Assembly (NCBI GenBank): GCA_037624485.1
Contig: JASJJC010000023.1
Location: forward strand, 62,001-126,000
From: JAFMKE01 sp037624485
GTDB lineage: Bacteria > Bacteroidota > Bacteroidia > Chitinophagales > UBA8649
Length of the DNA stretch: 64,000 bases
Direction: 5' to 3'
Shown: piece after piece, positions 17,887 to 26,761 of the stretch
Layout of the letters: every line of letters starts with the position of its first letter
Numbering within the stretch: the first letter of the stretch is position 1
The notes under the pieces: model-generated
Told to the model about the DNA's origin: nothing
What the model saw: the letters and a program-made list of their open reading frames with translations, nothing else
The model's database searches: none
Program-made: the position numbers and the translations under genes

Positions 17887-18594
17887 TTATTTTTTTATAA
17901 ATGTTTTCGTGAAAAATACACTTCTTTTGCTATCAAAAAGTTTCACTAAATAAACCCCATGGTCTAGATTTTGTATATCGATTTTTAAATCGTTCAAACT
18001 TGAAATTTCTTTTCTTAGAACTTCTTTACCTATGATACTAAACACTTCAACTGAATTCACATCATTAGCATCTTCAATACCTTTAATTTTTATGAAATTG
18101 CTCGCAGGATTTGGGAAAATAGAGATTGCTTGAGCATCTATTTCTTTTACTCCACTGATCGGCTCTGCTGTTATGTCGGCTTTATATAAAACTGTCACTG
18201 ATGACCCCGATAATCCATCTACTGAAACACTTACACTTATGTCACTAACACCACCTTCAAGAAAAGGTAAATAAGCCATTTTTAAAATAGAGGTAGAATC
18301 TGATTCCAAAAAGAATGTGCTTTCCGTGGTTGTTGCTAAATCAAGGCAATTGGTGTTGTCACAAAAAGATACACTCCAAGCCAATGGTGAACTATTATTA
18401 GTGACTCTCCATTTAAAAGTAAGGTCAGCGCTTGAGTCGTTTTTCACGTATGCGTATAGAATCACTTCATCGTTGCTGTTACCTACCGTTTCTGCAACAT
18501 AAACAGAATCTGAAGGGGTTATACTAAACGTTTGAGCATTTACAATATTTAGAATGCTAAAGCCAATTAAAAGAAAGAGTATATTTTTTGTCAT
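17887..18594 (-). CDS. T9SS type A sorting-domain protein, small
   Basis: Secreted protein of 235 residues. Residues 1-20 are a signal peptide ending NIVNAQ. Residues about 21-145 form a beta-rich domain with three cysteines, two of them in FCDNTNC. From about 155, the sequence AISIFPNPASNFIKIKG opens a type A C-terminal sorting domain that ends in TKTFIKK, the signal for export by the type IX system and attachment to the cell surface. No catalytic domain is visible; the mature domain resembles short Ig-like folds. It is divergent from the large cargo gene at 18674, with 79 bases between them. Confidence 0.85.
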   Translation of the reverse strand: MTKNILFLLIGFSILNIVNAQTFSITPSDSVYVAETVGNSNDEVILYAYVKNDSSADLTFKWRVTNNSSPLAWSVSFCDNTNCLDLATTTESTFFLESDSTSILKMAYLPFLEGGVSDISVSVSVDGLSGSSVTVLYKADITAEPISGVKEIDAQAISIFPNPASNFIKIKGIEDANDVNSVEVFSIIGKEVLRKEISSLNDLKIDIQNLDHGVYLVKLFDSKRSVFFTKTFIKK

Positions 18595-18673
18595 TTTGGT
18601 TTATTTACTAGGTAAAGGTAGAAAAAAATATTAAATTAGCTTCCTTACAATCTTTAATTAAAAATCAACACAT

Positions 18674-21600
18674 ATGAATAAGAATTTACTTTCAACCATA
18701 TTGAGTCTAATGACTCTCTCATTAAGTTTTGCTCAACTTCCTTTCAATGAGGATTTCGCTACGGGTATTCCAGCCTCCTGGCAAAATATAGATAATACTT
18801 CAAACAACGGTGGAACTTGGGAATGGATTAACGATTCAGGTGATCAGTTTGCTGTTTTTAATTCTGATGGCTTCGGTGATGATGGAATTCCGGAAAATGC
18901 AGATTTAATAACACCTGCTATCGATTGTTCTTCAGCAAGTTTTGTTGCAGTATCTTTTCTATCTTCATTTAGACAATATCAAAGCAGCGTAGGTACAGCA
19001 TCAATAAGTACAGATGGTGGATCAACATGGACTGCATTTTATACGGTTAATACGTCAATTGGAGTAATTGTTTTAGAAGATATTACCGCTGCAGCCGCTG
19101 GTGTGGCTGATGTTCGATTCAAATTCAATTTTGTTGGTAATTGGGATTATTTCTGGATAATCGATGACTTTAGCGTGTATACACCCTCAAGTAAAGATTT
19201 TTCTTGTTTCGATATCAGTACGGGATTATATAATGATATAGCTGACAGTCCAATTAGCATTGCGGGTAGCTTAGAGAATCTAGGTAGTGAAACAATTACT
19301 TCTTTTGATATCAATTATAGGGTTGATGGCGGTGCTCCGGTTACTGCACCAATTACTGGAGTGAGTATCGGTTTTGGCGATTCTTACAACTTTACACATC
19401 CAACAGGTTTTTCTCCGAGTTCTTCTGGTGATTATGAAATTACTGTTTTTGCATCTAATTTAAATGGCGGTGCTGACGGAAATACCTCGAATGATGAGTT
19501 CTCTAAATTTATTATCGTATTTGATTTTGCAGTGCAGCGAGTGCCTTTATTTGAGATTTTCACTGCTTCAACAAATCCTCCATGTAAACCAGCTAATGAA
19601 AATTTCCATTCAATTGTAGATTCGAAACCAACTCAGGAATTTGTTTCTATTAAGTATCAAGAAGATTTCCCTGGTACAGGTGATCCATATGCAACTGATG
19701 AAAGTGTTGCTAGAAGAGGTTTCTACGGCATCAACTCAATTCCAAGCATGGAAATTGATGGTGGATACTATCCAAATTCTCTTGCTACCACAGCTTTTTC
19801 CCAAACGCTATATGATGATGCTATTAGTAGACCGTCTTTTACATTCTTGCAGGCTACATACGAGGTAAATGATACCACTAAGACGGTTGAAGTCGAAGTT
19901 GAAGGCTTACCAATTCGGGATTATTCAGCAAGCACCTATAAGCTGTATGTAGCAATTATTGAAAATGTTACAGAATTAAATGTAAAGGGTAATGGAGAAA
20001 CAGAATTTTATGAAGTAGTTAAAAAGATGCTTCCTGATGCTTCTGGTACAACCATAGTTAGTTTAGATTCTTTGCAGCCCTTTACCTTAAGCACTTCTTA
20101 TACTTTTCAGGGGAGCTACAGACTTCCAGCAAATGGACAAGCAGCTAATAGAATTAACCATGCTATAGAACACTCTGTTGAGCAATTCTCAGATTTACGA
20201 GTTGTGGTTTGGATCCAAGATGAGGTTTCAAAGGACATTTTACAAGCATTTAATGCAGTTAATCCTTTAGATTCAGATGGAGATGGCACACCAGATGAAG
20301 TGGAAGCTTATTTAGGTACGGGAATTTTTGATATTACAGACTTTCCTGATGAAGATGCAGATGGTTTGGGTGATTGGGCAGAAGTGTCTAACGGAAGGCA
20401 CCCACTGGCTCCCAATTGCAGTAATGTAAATTTGATTTATGACACCATATGTGGAGGGCCTTATGTTTGGAACAATACTTCTTATGCTAATTCGGGAAGT
20501 TATAATCAAACTTTCCAATTGCAAAATGGGTGTGATAGTATAGTTATACTTTTTCTGACCGTCTATCCTAGTAGTTTTAATCCATCCTTTTCATCTACCC
20601 AGCAATTGTTTACTAACCCACCCTTTGCCGTTCAATTTACAAACACAACGTCTAATACAGGGAATTTGATTTTTACATGGTATTGGGGGGATGGAACAGC
20701 AACAACCAACAATAATCCAACAGTTTTTCATGAATACTTGTCAGATGGCTTATATTCTGTGACATTAGAAGTTGCTAATACTTCAACGGGTTGTAGTGAT
20801 CAGATTACTCTTGTTGATTATATTTTTGCAACAGGCGGGGTATCTTGTACACACCCCTCAGTTATTAGCCAGTCAAGCCCAATAACTGCTTGTGACGGTC
20901 AAAATATTGTGCTAACTTGTAATTCCAGCGCTTCCTACACCTATCAATGGTTGAAGAATGGGGTCTATATTTCGGGCAACAACAATGACTCTCTAACAGT
21001 TACACAGACGGCAGTGTATTCGGTAATAATTTCAGAAAATTCCTGCCCGGTAGCTTCTAATAACGTAGCGGTTAACTTTTCCCCCATAATGACACCTGTA
21101 GTCACTGTTAGTGGAACTCTTCAGCCTTGCATCGGAAGTTCTTTAACCTTGAATACAACATCGGGTTTTGTAAGCTATTTATGGTCAAACGGAGACACTA
21201 CTCCAAGCACAATAATTAACACTTCTGGTAGCTACACTGTTCAAGTAACTGATTCAAATGGATGTGTGGAAACATCACTTCCATATGCAGTGAATGCCTC
21301 AATTCTACCCGTGCAGAATATGTGTATCGTTGGTGTAGATTCATTGACAAACAATATTCGTGTAGTTTGGGAAAAACTAACGACAGCAGGGATCGATTCA
21401 TTTTTCATTTATAGAGAAACATCCGTTTCAGATGTATACAGCAAGGTTGGCGAAACGGCTTATGATAGTCTATCTGTTTGGGTTGACCCCTTAACTAATC
21501 CTGCTGTTCAAGCGTATCGCTACAAAATAACAGCACTTGATACTTGCGGAGCTGAGACACCCTTAAGTGAGTTTCATAAAACAATTCATTTAACCATTAA

Positions 21601-22114
21601 TCAAGGGGTAAACAATGCAAAGAATTTGATTTGGAGTCATTATGAGGGAATAACATTTGGCAGCTACAACATCTATAGAGGAACGACAGCGAATAATTTA
21701 ACTTTATTGACGACCATACAGAGCAATTTAAATTCTTTTACGGATCTTTCTGCTCCAACTGCTAGTGTTTATTATCAAATTGAAGTAGTTAAACCAAATA
21801 GTTGTAACCCAACAAAATCAACGAATTATGGATCTGCCAAATCGAACATAGTTAATGATGGTACTACAGCAATAGCTGAATTTACAGATGCAAGATTCAA
21901 ACTATATCCTAATCCTTCAAGTGAAGAAATTAACATTGAGACCACCTTCGAAAATGTCGGAGAAGAGTTCGTTTTATTGGATTATGTGGGAAGAGTTGTT
22001 CACGAAGGAAAAATAGAATCAACACAAATGACAATTAATGTTAGTGAAATGGCTCAGGGTGTTTATTTGTTCTGTTCAGGAAGCTCAAGGCCAGTTAAAG
22101 TGGTAATCAACTAG
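18674..22114 (+). CDS. Large multidomain T9SS cargo protein (jelly-roll, Omp28-like, PKD, Ig/FN3-like)
   Basis: Secreted surface protein of 1146 residues. A signal peptide ends at SFAQ (residue 20). Next come a jelly-roll domain of the choice-of-anchor J type (about 21-170), a CARDB-like domain (about 175-270), and an Omp28-related thioredoxin-like domain (about 285-520) with LFEIFTASTNPPCKPANENF. Calcium-binding loops of the thrombospondin-3 kind follow, DSDGDGTPDE (about 532) and DEDADGLGDW. After these are a PKD domain (WYWGDGTATT, about 669), Ig-like repeats and FN3-like repeats. FKLYPNPSSEEINIE (about 1073) starts the type A sorting domain. In the Omp28-like part the usual CxxC is reduced to a single cysteine (NPPCKPA), so thiol redox activity is unlikely. 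The role is probably adhesion or scaffolding. Confidence 0.87.
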   Translation: MNKNLLSTILSLMTLSLSFAQLPFNEDFATGIPASWQNIDNTSNNGGTWEWINDSGDQFAVFNSDGFGDDGIPENADLITPAIDCSSASFVAVSFLSSFRQYQSSVGTASISTDGGSTWTAFYTVNTSIGVIVLEDITAAAAGVADVRFKFNFVGNWDYFWIIDDFSVYTPSSKDFSCFDISTGLYNDIADSPISIAGSLENLGSETITSFDINYRVDGGAPVTAPITGVSIGFGDSYNFTHPTGFSPSSSGDYEITVFASNLNGGADGNTSNDEFSKFIIVFDFAVQRVPLFEIFTASTNPPCKPANENFHSIVDSKPTQEFVSIKYQEDFPGTGDPYATDESVARRGFYGINSIPSMEIDGGYYPNSLATTAFSQTLYDDAISRPSFTFLQATYEVNDTTKTVEVEVEGLPIRDYSASTYKLYVAIIENVTELNVKGNGETEFYEVVKKMLPDASGTTIVSLDSLQPFTLSTSYTFQGSYRLPANGQAANRINHAIEHSVEQFSDLRVVVWIQDEVSKDILQAFNAVNPLDSDGDGTPDEVEAYLGTGIFDITDFPDEDADGLGDWAEVSNGRHPLAPNCSNVNLIYDTICGGPYVWNNTSYANSGSYNQTFQLQNGCDSIVILFLTVYPSSFNPSFSSTQQLFTNPPFAVQFTNTTSNTGNLIFTWYWGDGTATTNNNPTVFHEYLSDGLYSVTLEVANTSTGCSDQITLVDYIFATGGVSCTHPSVISQSSPITACDGQNIVLTCNSSASYTYQWLKNGVYISGNNNDSLTVTQTAVYSVIISENSCPVASNNVAVNFSPIMTPVVTVSGTLQPCIGSSLTLNTTSGFVSYLWSNGDTTPSTIINTSGSYTVQVTDSNGCVETSLPYAVNASILPVQNMCIVGVDSLTNNIRVVWEKLTTAGIDSFFIYRETSVSDVYSKVGETAYDSLSVWVDPLTNPAVQAYRYKITALDTCGAETPLSEFHKTIHLTINQGVNNAKNLIWSHYEGITFGSYNIYRGTTANNLTLLTTIQSNLNSFTDLSAPTASVYYQIEVVKPNSCNPTKSTNYGSAKSNIVNDGTTAIAEFTDARFKLYPNPSSEEINIETTFENVGEEFVLLDYVGRVVHEGKIESTQMTINVSEMAQGVYLFCSGSSRPVKVVIN

Positions 22115-22273
22115 TTTTTTTGTTGTGCCCTTTAGGAATATTAAAATGTTCGGTATAACACTGAAGCGACAACGGCGGACACGGTTGTTTCATTTAAAAG
22201 AGACCCTGTTTTATAGTATTTAAAGGTTTGTTGCTTCGGTTTGCGCCCATCATTTGTCCCATCAATAAAGTGT

Positions 22274-22314
22274 AAAAGCCACAAATCGATGATATTCAGC
22301 GATTTGTGGCTTTT
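22274..22314. terminator. Bidirectional terminator
   Basis: A 15-bp inverted repeat, AAAAGCCACAAATCG and CGATTTGTGGCTTTT, with an 11-base loop. It lies just 3' of tRNA-Asn on the minus strand and downstream of the large cargo gene on the plus strand, so it can serve both. Confidence 0.85.
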
Positions 22315-22319
22315 ATCTG

Positions 22320-22393
22320 CTCCCCCTTCAGGACTTGAACCTGAGACCCTCTGATTAACAGTCAGATGCTCTAACCAACTGAGCTAAGGAGGA
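22320..22393 (-). tRNA. tRNA-Asn (GTT)
   Basis: A complete cloverleaf of 74 bases on the minus strand. The acceptor TCCTCCT pairs with AGGGGGA (one G-U), the anticodon loop CTGTTAA gives GTT, the T arm TCAGG-TTCAAGT-CCTGA is intact and the discriminator is G, as expected for Asn. CCA is not encoded. Confidence 0.97.
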
Positions 22394-22459
22394 ATTTATA
22401 CTTTTCACGTCTAGGTCTGACGATCACCACTATAAACACAGGTGTGTTCAAACGGATTG

Positions 22460-22489
22460 CAAAAATAAGTTAAACTTTTGTTTATACAA
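22460..22489 (-). promoter_or_regulatory. Promoter for tRNA-Asn
   Basis: Minus strand: TTG (22487-22489), 19-base spacer, TATTTTTG (22460-22467), matching the Bacteroidota -33/-7 pair. It lies about 67 bases upstream of the tRNA 5' end, so a short leader would be removed. Confidence 0.5.
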
Positions 22490-22526
22490 GGCATTCACTA
22501 AATTTTTTAATCATTATTTTTTGTTC

Positions 22527-22534
22527 TACTTTTG
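22527..22534 (+). promoter_or_regulatory. -7 promoter box for the PfkB-family gene
   Basis: TACTTTTG followed by CA, an exact TAnnTTTG match 22 bases before the ATG at 22557. Confidence 0.5.
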
Positions 22535-22556
22535 CAGCTTCATTAAAAAATAAGCA

Positions 22557-23483
22557 ATGAGTATAGTAACAGTTGGAACCGTGGCGTTTGACGCCATTGA
22601 AACACCCTTTGGAAAGACGGACAAAATCGTAGGTGGAGCTGCTACTTATATCGCTTGGGCGGCATCTTATTTTACAAAAGATATTAATGTGGTTTCTGTG
22701 ATAGGCGATGACTTCGACATGGAGGAGTTGCGCAAATTAGAAGCAAGGGGCGTCGATACCTCGGGTATAGAAATTAAAGCGGGCGGAAAATCATTCTTTT
22801 GGTCAGGCAAGTACCACATGGACATGAATAGCAGAGATACACTAGCTACAGAATTGAACGTATTGTTAGAGTTTAATCCGGTGTTGCCAGAAAGTTATAG
22901 AACCCAGGATATTTTAATGTTAGGAAACATCGATCCGATGTTACAATTGAATGTGATTAAGCAAATGGCAGTGCGCCCAAAGTTGATTATCATGGATACG
23001 ATGAATTTTTGGATGGACTCAACACCCGATCAGTTGAACCAAGTAATCAAAGAGGTTGATGTTTTAACTATTAACGATGAGGAGGCCCGCCAGTTGAGTA
23101 ATGAATATTCTTTAGTGAAAGCGGCTAAGAAGATTTTAACAATGGGACCTAAGTTTTTGGTCATCAAAAAAGGTGAGCATGGTGCATTATTGTTTCATGA
23201 AAACCAGGTGTTTTTTGCACCAGCCCTGCCATTGGAGGAAGTTTTTGATCCTACAGGCGCTGGCGATACCTTTGCTGGAGGATTTGTAGGGTGGATCGCC
23301 AAAACCAAGAACATTTCATTTGACAACATGAAGACCGCGATAATTTACGGAAGTACTATGGCTTCTTTCTGTGTTGAGAAATTTGGAACAGAGCGTCTTC
23401 AAACATTAACGCAAGAAGAAATTGACGAGCGTGTTCAACAATTTGTTCAGCTCGTTCAATTTGATATTGACCTAGTAGATTAA
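22557..23483 (+). CDS. PfkB-family carbohydrate/nucleoside kinase
   Basis: Ribokinase-fold sugar or nucleoside kinase of 308 residues. The PfkB N-terminal glycine signature appears as IVGGAATYIAWAASYF (about 25-40), and the C-terminal anion-hole and catalytic base motif as DPTGAGDTFAGGFVGW (about 226-241), where the aspartate of GAGD is the base. The lid residues are unremarkable. The substrate cannot be named: ribokinase, adenosine kinase and fructokinase relatives all share these motifs. It converges on asd, with 18 bases between stops. The start ATG is well supported by the TAnnTTTG box just upstream. Confidence 0.88.
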   Translation: MSIVTVGTVAFDAIETPFGKTDKIVGGAATYIAWAASYFTKDINVVSVIGDDFDMEELRKLEARGVDTSGIEIKAGGKSFFWSGKYHMDMNSRDTLATELNVLLEFNPVLPESYRTQDILMLGNIDPMLQLNVIKQMAVRPKLIIMDTMNFWMDSTPDQLNQVIKEVDVLTINDEEARQLSNEYSLVKAAKKILTMGPKFLVIKKGEHGALLFHENQVFFAPALPLEEVFDPTGAGDTFAGGFVGWIAKTKNISFDNMKTAIIYGSTMASFCVEKFGTERLQTLTQEEIDERVQQFVQLVQFDIDLVD

Positions 23484-23501
23484 GCTTTTTAGGAGCTAAG
23501 C

Positions 23502-24491
23502 TTAGGACAATTTCCTTTTCAATAACTCTTCGGCAATCTGAATAGCGTTGGTTGCTGCGCCCTTTCTTAAATTGTCAGCCACGATCCACATATTTAAACT
23601 ATTTGGGTAGGAAAAATCCTTTCGCACGCGCCCGACAAAGACCTCGTCTTTATGTTCGGTAAATATAGGCATTGGGTATTCGTTTTTTGCGGGGTTATCT
23701 TTTAATTCTACTCCTGGAGTTTGTTTTATAGTGGCCAAAACCTCTTGCATAGTAAAGTCTTTAGCAAAACAGGCATTCACACTCATACTATGTCCACCCA
23801 CCACTGGTACACGTACAACAGTAGCCGTCACTTTTATACTGTAATCATTAAATATTTTGCGCGTTTCCTCGTACAGCTTCATTTCCTCGCTCGTATAACC
23901 GTTTTCTTCGAAATCACCCCCGTGCGGCAAACAGTTTAAATCGATAGGGTGCGGATAAACCATATCAACCTCTCGATCTTCTCGTTCTGCGAATAATTGA
24001 TTTAAAGCTCTCACCCCGGTCCCTGTTACGGATTGGTAAGTGGAAACAACAAGCCGGTTTAGCTTATATTTTTGATGAAGTCCAGCAAGAGCTAATACCA
24101 TTTGTATGGTAGAGCAATTGGGGTTAGCTATGATTTGGTGCTCGGCTCGAACTGCATTCATATTAATCTCAGGAACAACTAAAGGAACACTATCATTCTT
24201 TCTCCAAGCAGAAGAATTGTCAATTACCAGGCACCCAATTTTTACAAACGCTGGGGCATATTTTTTTGAACAATCACCCCCTGCGGAAAATAAAGCAATG
24301 TCTGGTTTGGCAGCAATGGCATCATTTACAGAAATACACGAATATGTCACACCCTTACAATACAGGGTTTTCCCAATAGAGTTTTCTGATCCACAAATAA
24401 TCAATTCCGTATAAGGAAAGTTGCGTTGTTCTAAAACTTGCAACATAACACCACCCACCATCCCTGTCGCACCAATAACCGCTAGTTTCAT
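23502..24491 (-). CDS. asd: Aspartate-semialdehyde dehydrogenase
   Basis: NADPH-dependent reduction of aspartyl phosphate to aspartate semialdehyde, the branch point to lysine/diaminopimelate, threonine and methionine. It has 329 residues. The Rossmann opening is VIGATGMVGGVML (5-17). The catalytic cysteine is C126 in NPNCSTIQM. The substrate region GGHSMSVNACFAK has the histidine expected of the active-site pair. It is transcribed divergently from the lamin-tail gene, with 72 bases between starts, and converges on the PfkB kinase. All expected motifs are intact. Confidence 0.97.
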   Translation of the reverse strand: MKLAVIGATGMVGGVMLQVLEQRNFPYTELIICGSENSIGKTLYCKGVTYSCISVNDAIAAKPDIALFSAGGDCSKKYAPAFVKIGCLVIDNSSAWRKNDSVPLVVPEINMNAVRAEHQIIANPNCSTIQMVLALAGLHQKYKLNRLVVSTYQSVTGTGVRALNQLFAEREDREVDMVYPHPIDLNCLPHGGDFEENGYTSEEMKLYEETRKIFNDYSIKVTATVVRVPVVGGHSMSVNACFAKDFTMQEVLATIKQTPGVELKDNPAKNEYPMPIFTEHKDEVFVGRVRKDFSYPNSLNMWIVADNLRKGAATNAIQIAEELLKRKLS

Positions 24492-24563
24492 TTGAATAAG
24501 TTATAATGCAAAATTACAAGCTTAAAACTAATTTCTAGCCGCTTTTCAATAATATTACTGACT

Positions 24564-26264
24564 ATGATAAAGTTGAAAACAATTATCACGTGTTTTTTAT
24601 TCTATGGACCCTGCCATTTACTCGCCCAATACCAGGATATCTGGATTAATGAAATCTACGCCGACCAAACGCCAAGTTTTGGCATGCCAAATGCAGAGTT
24701 TTTGGAATTAAAAAACAACACAACAGACACTCTTGATTTAAATAATTGGCGTTTGTCAGACGCCTTAGACACGGTTCTACTTCCAATAGTTAAGATCCCA
24801 CCTCTGGAGTATTTGATTTTATGTAAAGCAAGTGCAGAGCCTATGTATAGTAATTTTGGATCTTCACTAGGAGTGCCAAACTTACCATCTTTAAATAACG
24901 CAGGAGATGTGCTCAAGATTTGGAACCAGTTTGGTGTATTAATAGATAGTGTAACATATGGAAAGGAGTTTTATCAAGAAGAAACCGATAGTTTGGGAAA
25001 TTTTAAGTGGGCTGGCGGCTATAGTTTAGAACGCCTAGCAAGCACATCACTTTGCGGATCAATTTACAATTGGCTTCCTAGTCGAAGCATACTTGGAGCT
25101 AGTCCTGGAAAGAAGAACAGTGTTCTTAACCTAAACTTACCTGCATTAGACGCTCAGTTGGCTGAAGTGTTTATCGCAGACGACAAAACACTTCAGTTGA
25201 TTTTTACAGAAGAGCTTTCCGCTTTTTCTGAACAAAACATGTTTCTGGCCGATAATGTCATAACGCATGCGTCATTGTATTCGCCCAATACAGTATCCGC
25301 CTTATTGGCGGTGCCTCTAATTCCTAACGATTATTATACCCTTTCTTTTTCCGCACTAAACGACTGCAGGGGAGAACTCTTTCATTTAGAGGAGTACACA
25401 TTTTTTTATTATGATGAAGTCCAACAGGGAGATGTTGTGATTAATGAACTTCTATTTAACCCCCATACGGGCGGAGTAGACTTTATTGAATTATACAACA
25501 AAAGCGATAAGCTAATTCTTATGGAAGGGTTTCGCTTTGTAGAATATGATGTTTTTGATACCGCTGAGGAGATAGAAAATAAAGCGATAAAAAGTGTACA
25601 AATTGAACCTGGAGAATACCACGTCTTTGCTTCTGATACAGCTAATATTATTATGCAATATAGGGTGTTTGAAGCTAAATGGCTGCACGAAAACAGTATT
25701 CCCAACATGCCGGATGATGAAGGAATTATTGTTGTGCAATTTCCGGATGGACGCGCTATGGACAGTATGTGTTATCGTTCAAGCTGGCACTTAGCTTCTT
25801 TGGACTACCAAGATGGAGTCACCTTGGAAAGAATCCATTCAAACCTAACAACAAACAACCAGGCTAATTGGCATTCAGCGGCCCGATCATATGGACATGG
25901 AACTCCTACAGCGGAAAATTCACAATCAGGACTTGCCTTAACAGAAGGTGGCCTAAGTGTTTATCCAAAGGTTTTTACACCTAACCAAGATGGCCAAAAT
26001 GATTATTGTAGTATTCAATATCAATCAGACAATATAGGGCAAATAGGCAACCTCAGTATTTATGATATTCAAGGACGACAAATTCGATTACTCGCCCAAA
26101 ACCATAGTTTAGGAAAAACAAACAGTTGGCTTTGGGAGGGTTTGAATAACACGTTTGAAAAAGTATCGACCGGCATTTATTTTGTGTTGTTGGAGGTGCA
26201 CGAAGAAAACGGAAGAACACGAGCACTAAAGAAGCTTGTTGTTTTGGGTGCCATGTCCAATTGA
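24564..26264 (+). CDS. Secreted protein with two lamin-tail domains and C-terminal secretion domain
   Basis: Protein of 566 residues with a signal peptide ending at HLLAQ (about 21). The first lamin-tail domain (about 22-140) contains WINEIYADQT, PNAEFLELKN and LILCKA. A bacterial Ig-like region follows at about 190-280. The second lamin-tail domain (about 288-430) opens VINELLFNPHTGGVDFIELYN. The C-terminus from PKVFTPNQDGQNDY (about 472) resembles the gliding-associated type B sorting or FlgD-like domains, ending LKKLVVLG. Such proteins are exported by type IX secretion. The function is probably structural or adhesive; lamin-tail domains in bacteria often accompany nucleases, but no nuclease motif is visible here. 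Confidence 0.85.
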   Translation: MIKLKTIITCFLFYGPCHLLAQYQDIWINEIYADQTPSFGMPNAEFLELKNNTTDTLDLNNWRLSDALDTVLLPIVKIPPLEYLILCKASAEPMYSNFGSSLGVPNLPSLNNAGDVLKIWNQFGVLIDSVTYGKEFYQEETDSLGNFKWAGGYSLERLASTSLCGSIYNWLPSRSILGASPGKKNSVLNLNLPALDAQLAEVFIADDKTLQLIFTEELSAFSEQNMFLADNVITHASLYSPNTVSALLAVPLIPNDYYTLSFSALNDCRGELFHLEEYTFFYYDEVQQGDVVINELLFNPHTGGVDFIELYNKSDKLILMEGFRFVEYDVFDTAEEIENKAIKSVQIEPGEYHVFASDTANIIMQYRVFEAKWLHENSIPNMPDDEGIIVVQFPDGRAMDSMCYRSSWHLASLDYQDGVTLERIHSNLTTNNQANWHSAARSYGHGTPTAENSQSGLALTEGGLSVYPKVFTPNQDGQNDYCSIQYQSDNIGQIGNLSIYDIQGRQIRLLAQNHSLGKTNSWLWEGLNNTFEKVSTGIYFVLLEVHEENGRTRALKKLVVLGAMSN

Positions 26265-26322
26265 TTCGATTGACACCAAATGCAGTATTCAGGAAAAATA
26301 AAAAATATAGGCTAGGAATATT

Positions 26323-26330
26323 TACCTTTG
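26323..26330 (+). promoter_or_regulatory. -7 promoter box for tRNA-Leu
   Basis: TACCTTTG, an exact TAnnTTTG match, 11 bases before the mature tRNA-Leu 5' end. Confidence 0.55.
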
Positions 26331-26341
26331 TGTTATTAAAT

Positions 26342-26425
26342 GCCCGGGTGGAGAAATTGGTAGACTCGCCACCTTGAGGGGGTGGTGGCAGCAATGCCGT
26401 GCAAGTTCGAATCTTGTTCCGGGTA
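26342..26425 (+). tRNA. tRNA-Leu (GAG)
   Basis: Class II tRNA of 84 bases. The acceptor GCCCGGG pairs with TCCGGGT, the anticodon arm is CCACC-TTGAGGG-GGTGG with anticodon GAG, a long variable arm (TGGCAGCAATGCCG region) is present, and the T arm GCAAG-TTCGAAT-CTTGT is intact. Discriminator A; CCA not encoded. Confidence 0.96.
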
Positions 26426-26761
26426 CTTAATTTTAAGAAAAGTCTTTAATGTGACACCTTCAATTCGTTGCATATACTCGTTATATAATCCAGGGCTTAA
26501 GTCGCCAATAAAGCACCTGACTTTCTCATGGTTTTTTATCACCACTTGCCTAAGTTTGTTATAGCCCAGTAAGCCTTGAAACGATAAATTTTTGCTGATT
26601 ATATTACAGTCATCATTTTCAGGATTTGTTTTAAAACATTTGCCAAAAATTCAAATTGAATAATAACAAAAAAGCAATACGACGAAGAACGGTTGAGTTT
26701 TTTAAATAGTTGGGTTTAATGAAGGAAATTATAATTAAAACCCTTTGTGTATTTTTGCAGC
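26426..26761. other. Gene-free stretch after tRNA-Leu; possible antisense gene remnant
   Basis: No start-to-stop gene is convincing here. On the minus strand a frame without stops runs from about 26656 down into the tRNA for roughly 75 codons, and its translation looks protein-like (for example VVIKNHEKVRCFIGDLSPGL) but has no suitable start and ends antisense to the tRNA. It could be a decayed gene next to a tRNA insertion point, or chance. The right end holds the acyl-CoA dehydrogenase promoter. Confidence 0.35.
26750..26757 (+). promoter_or_regulatory. -7 promoter box for acyl-CoA dehydrogenase
   Basis: TATTTTTG followed by CAGC and the ATG at 26762. The box is so close that the message would be leaderless or nearly so, and it rules out the in-frame GTG at 26747 as start. 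Confidence 0.5.

Noticed and set aside
26336..26545. Minus-strand reading frame whose end reads EQDSNLHGIAATTPSRW
   Set aside because: That end is the antisense of tRNA-Leu, a well-known source of false proteins. The part beyond the tRNA is treated only as a possible remnant.
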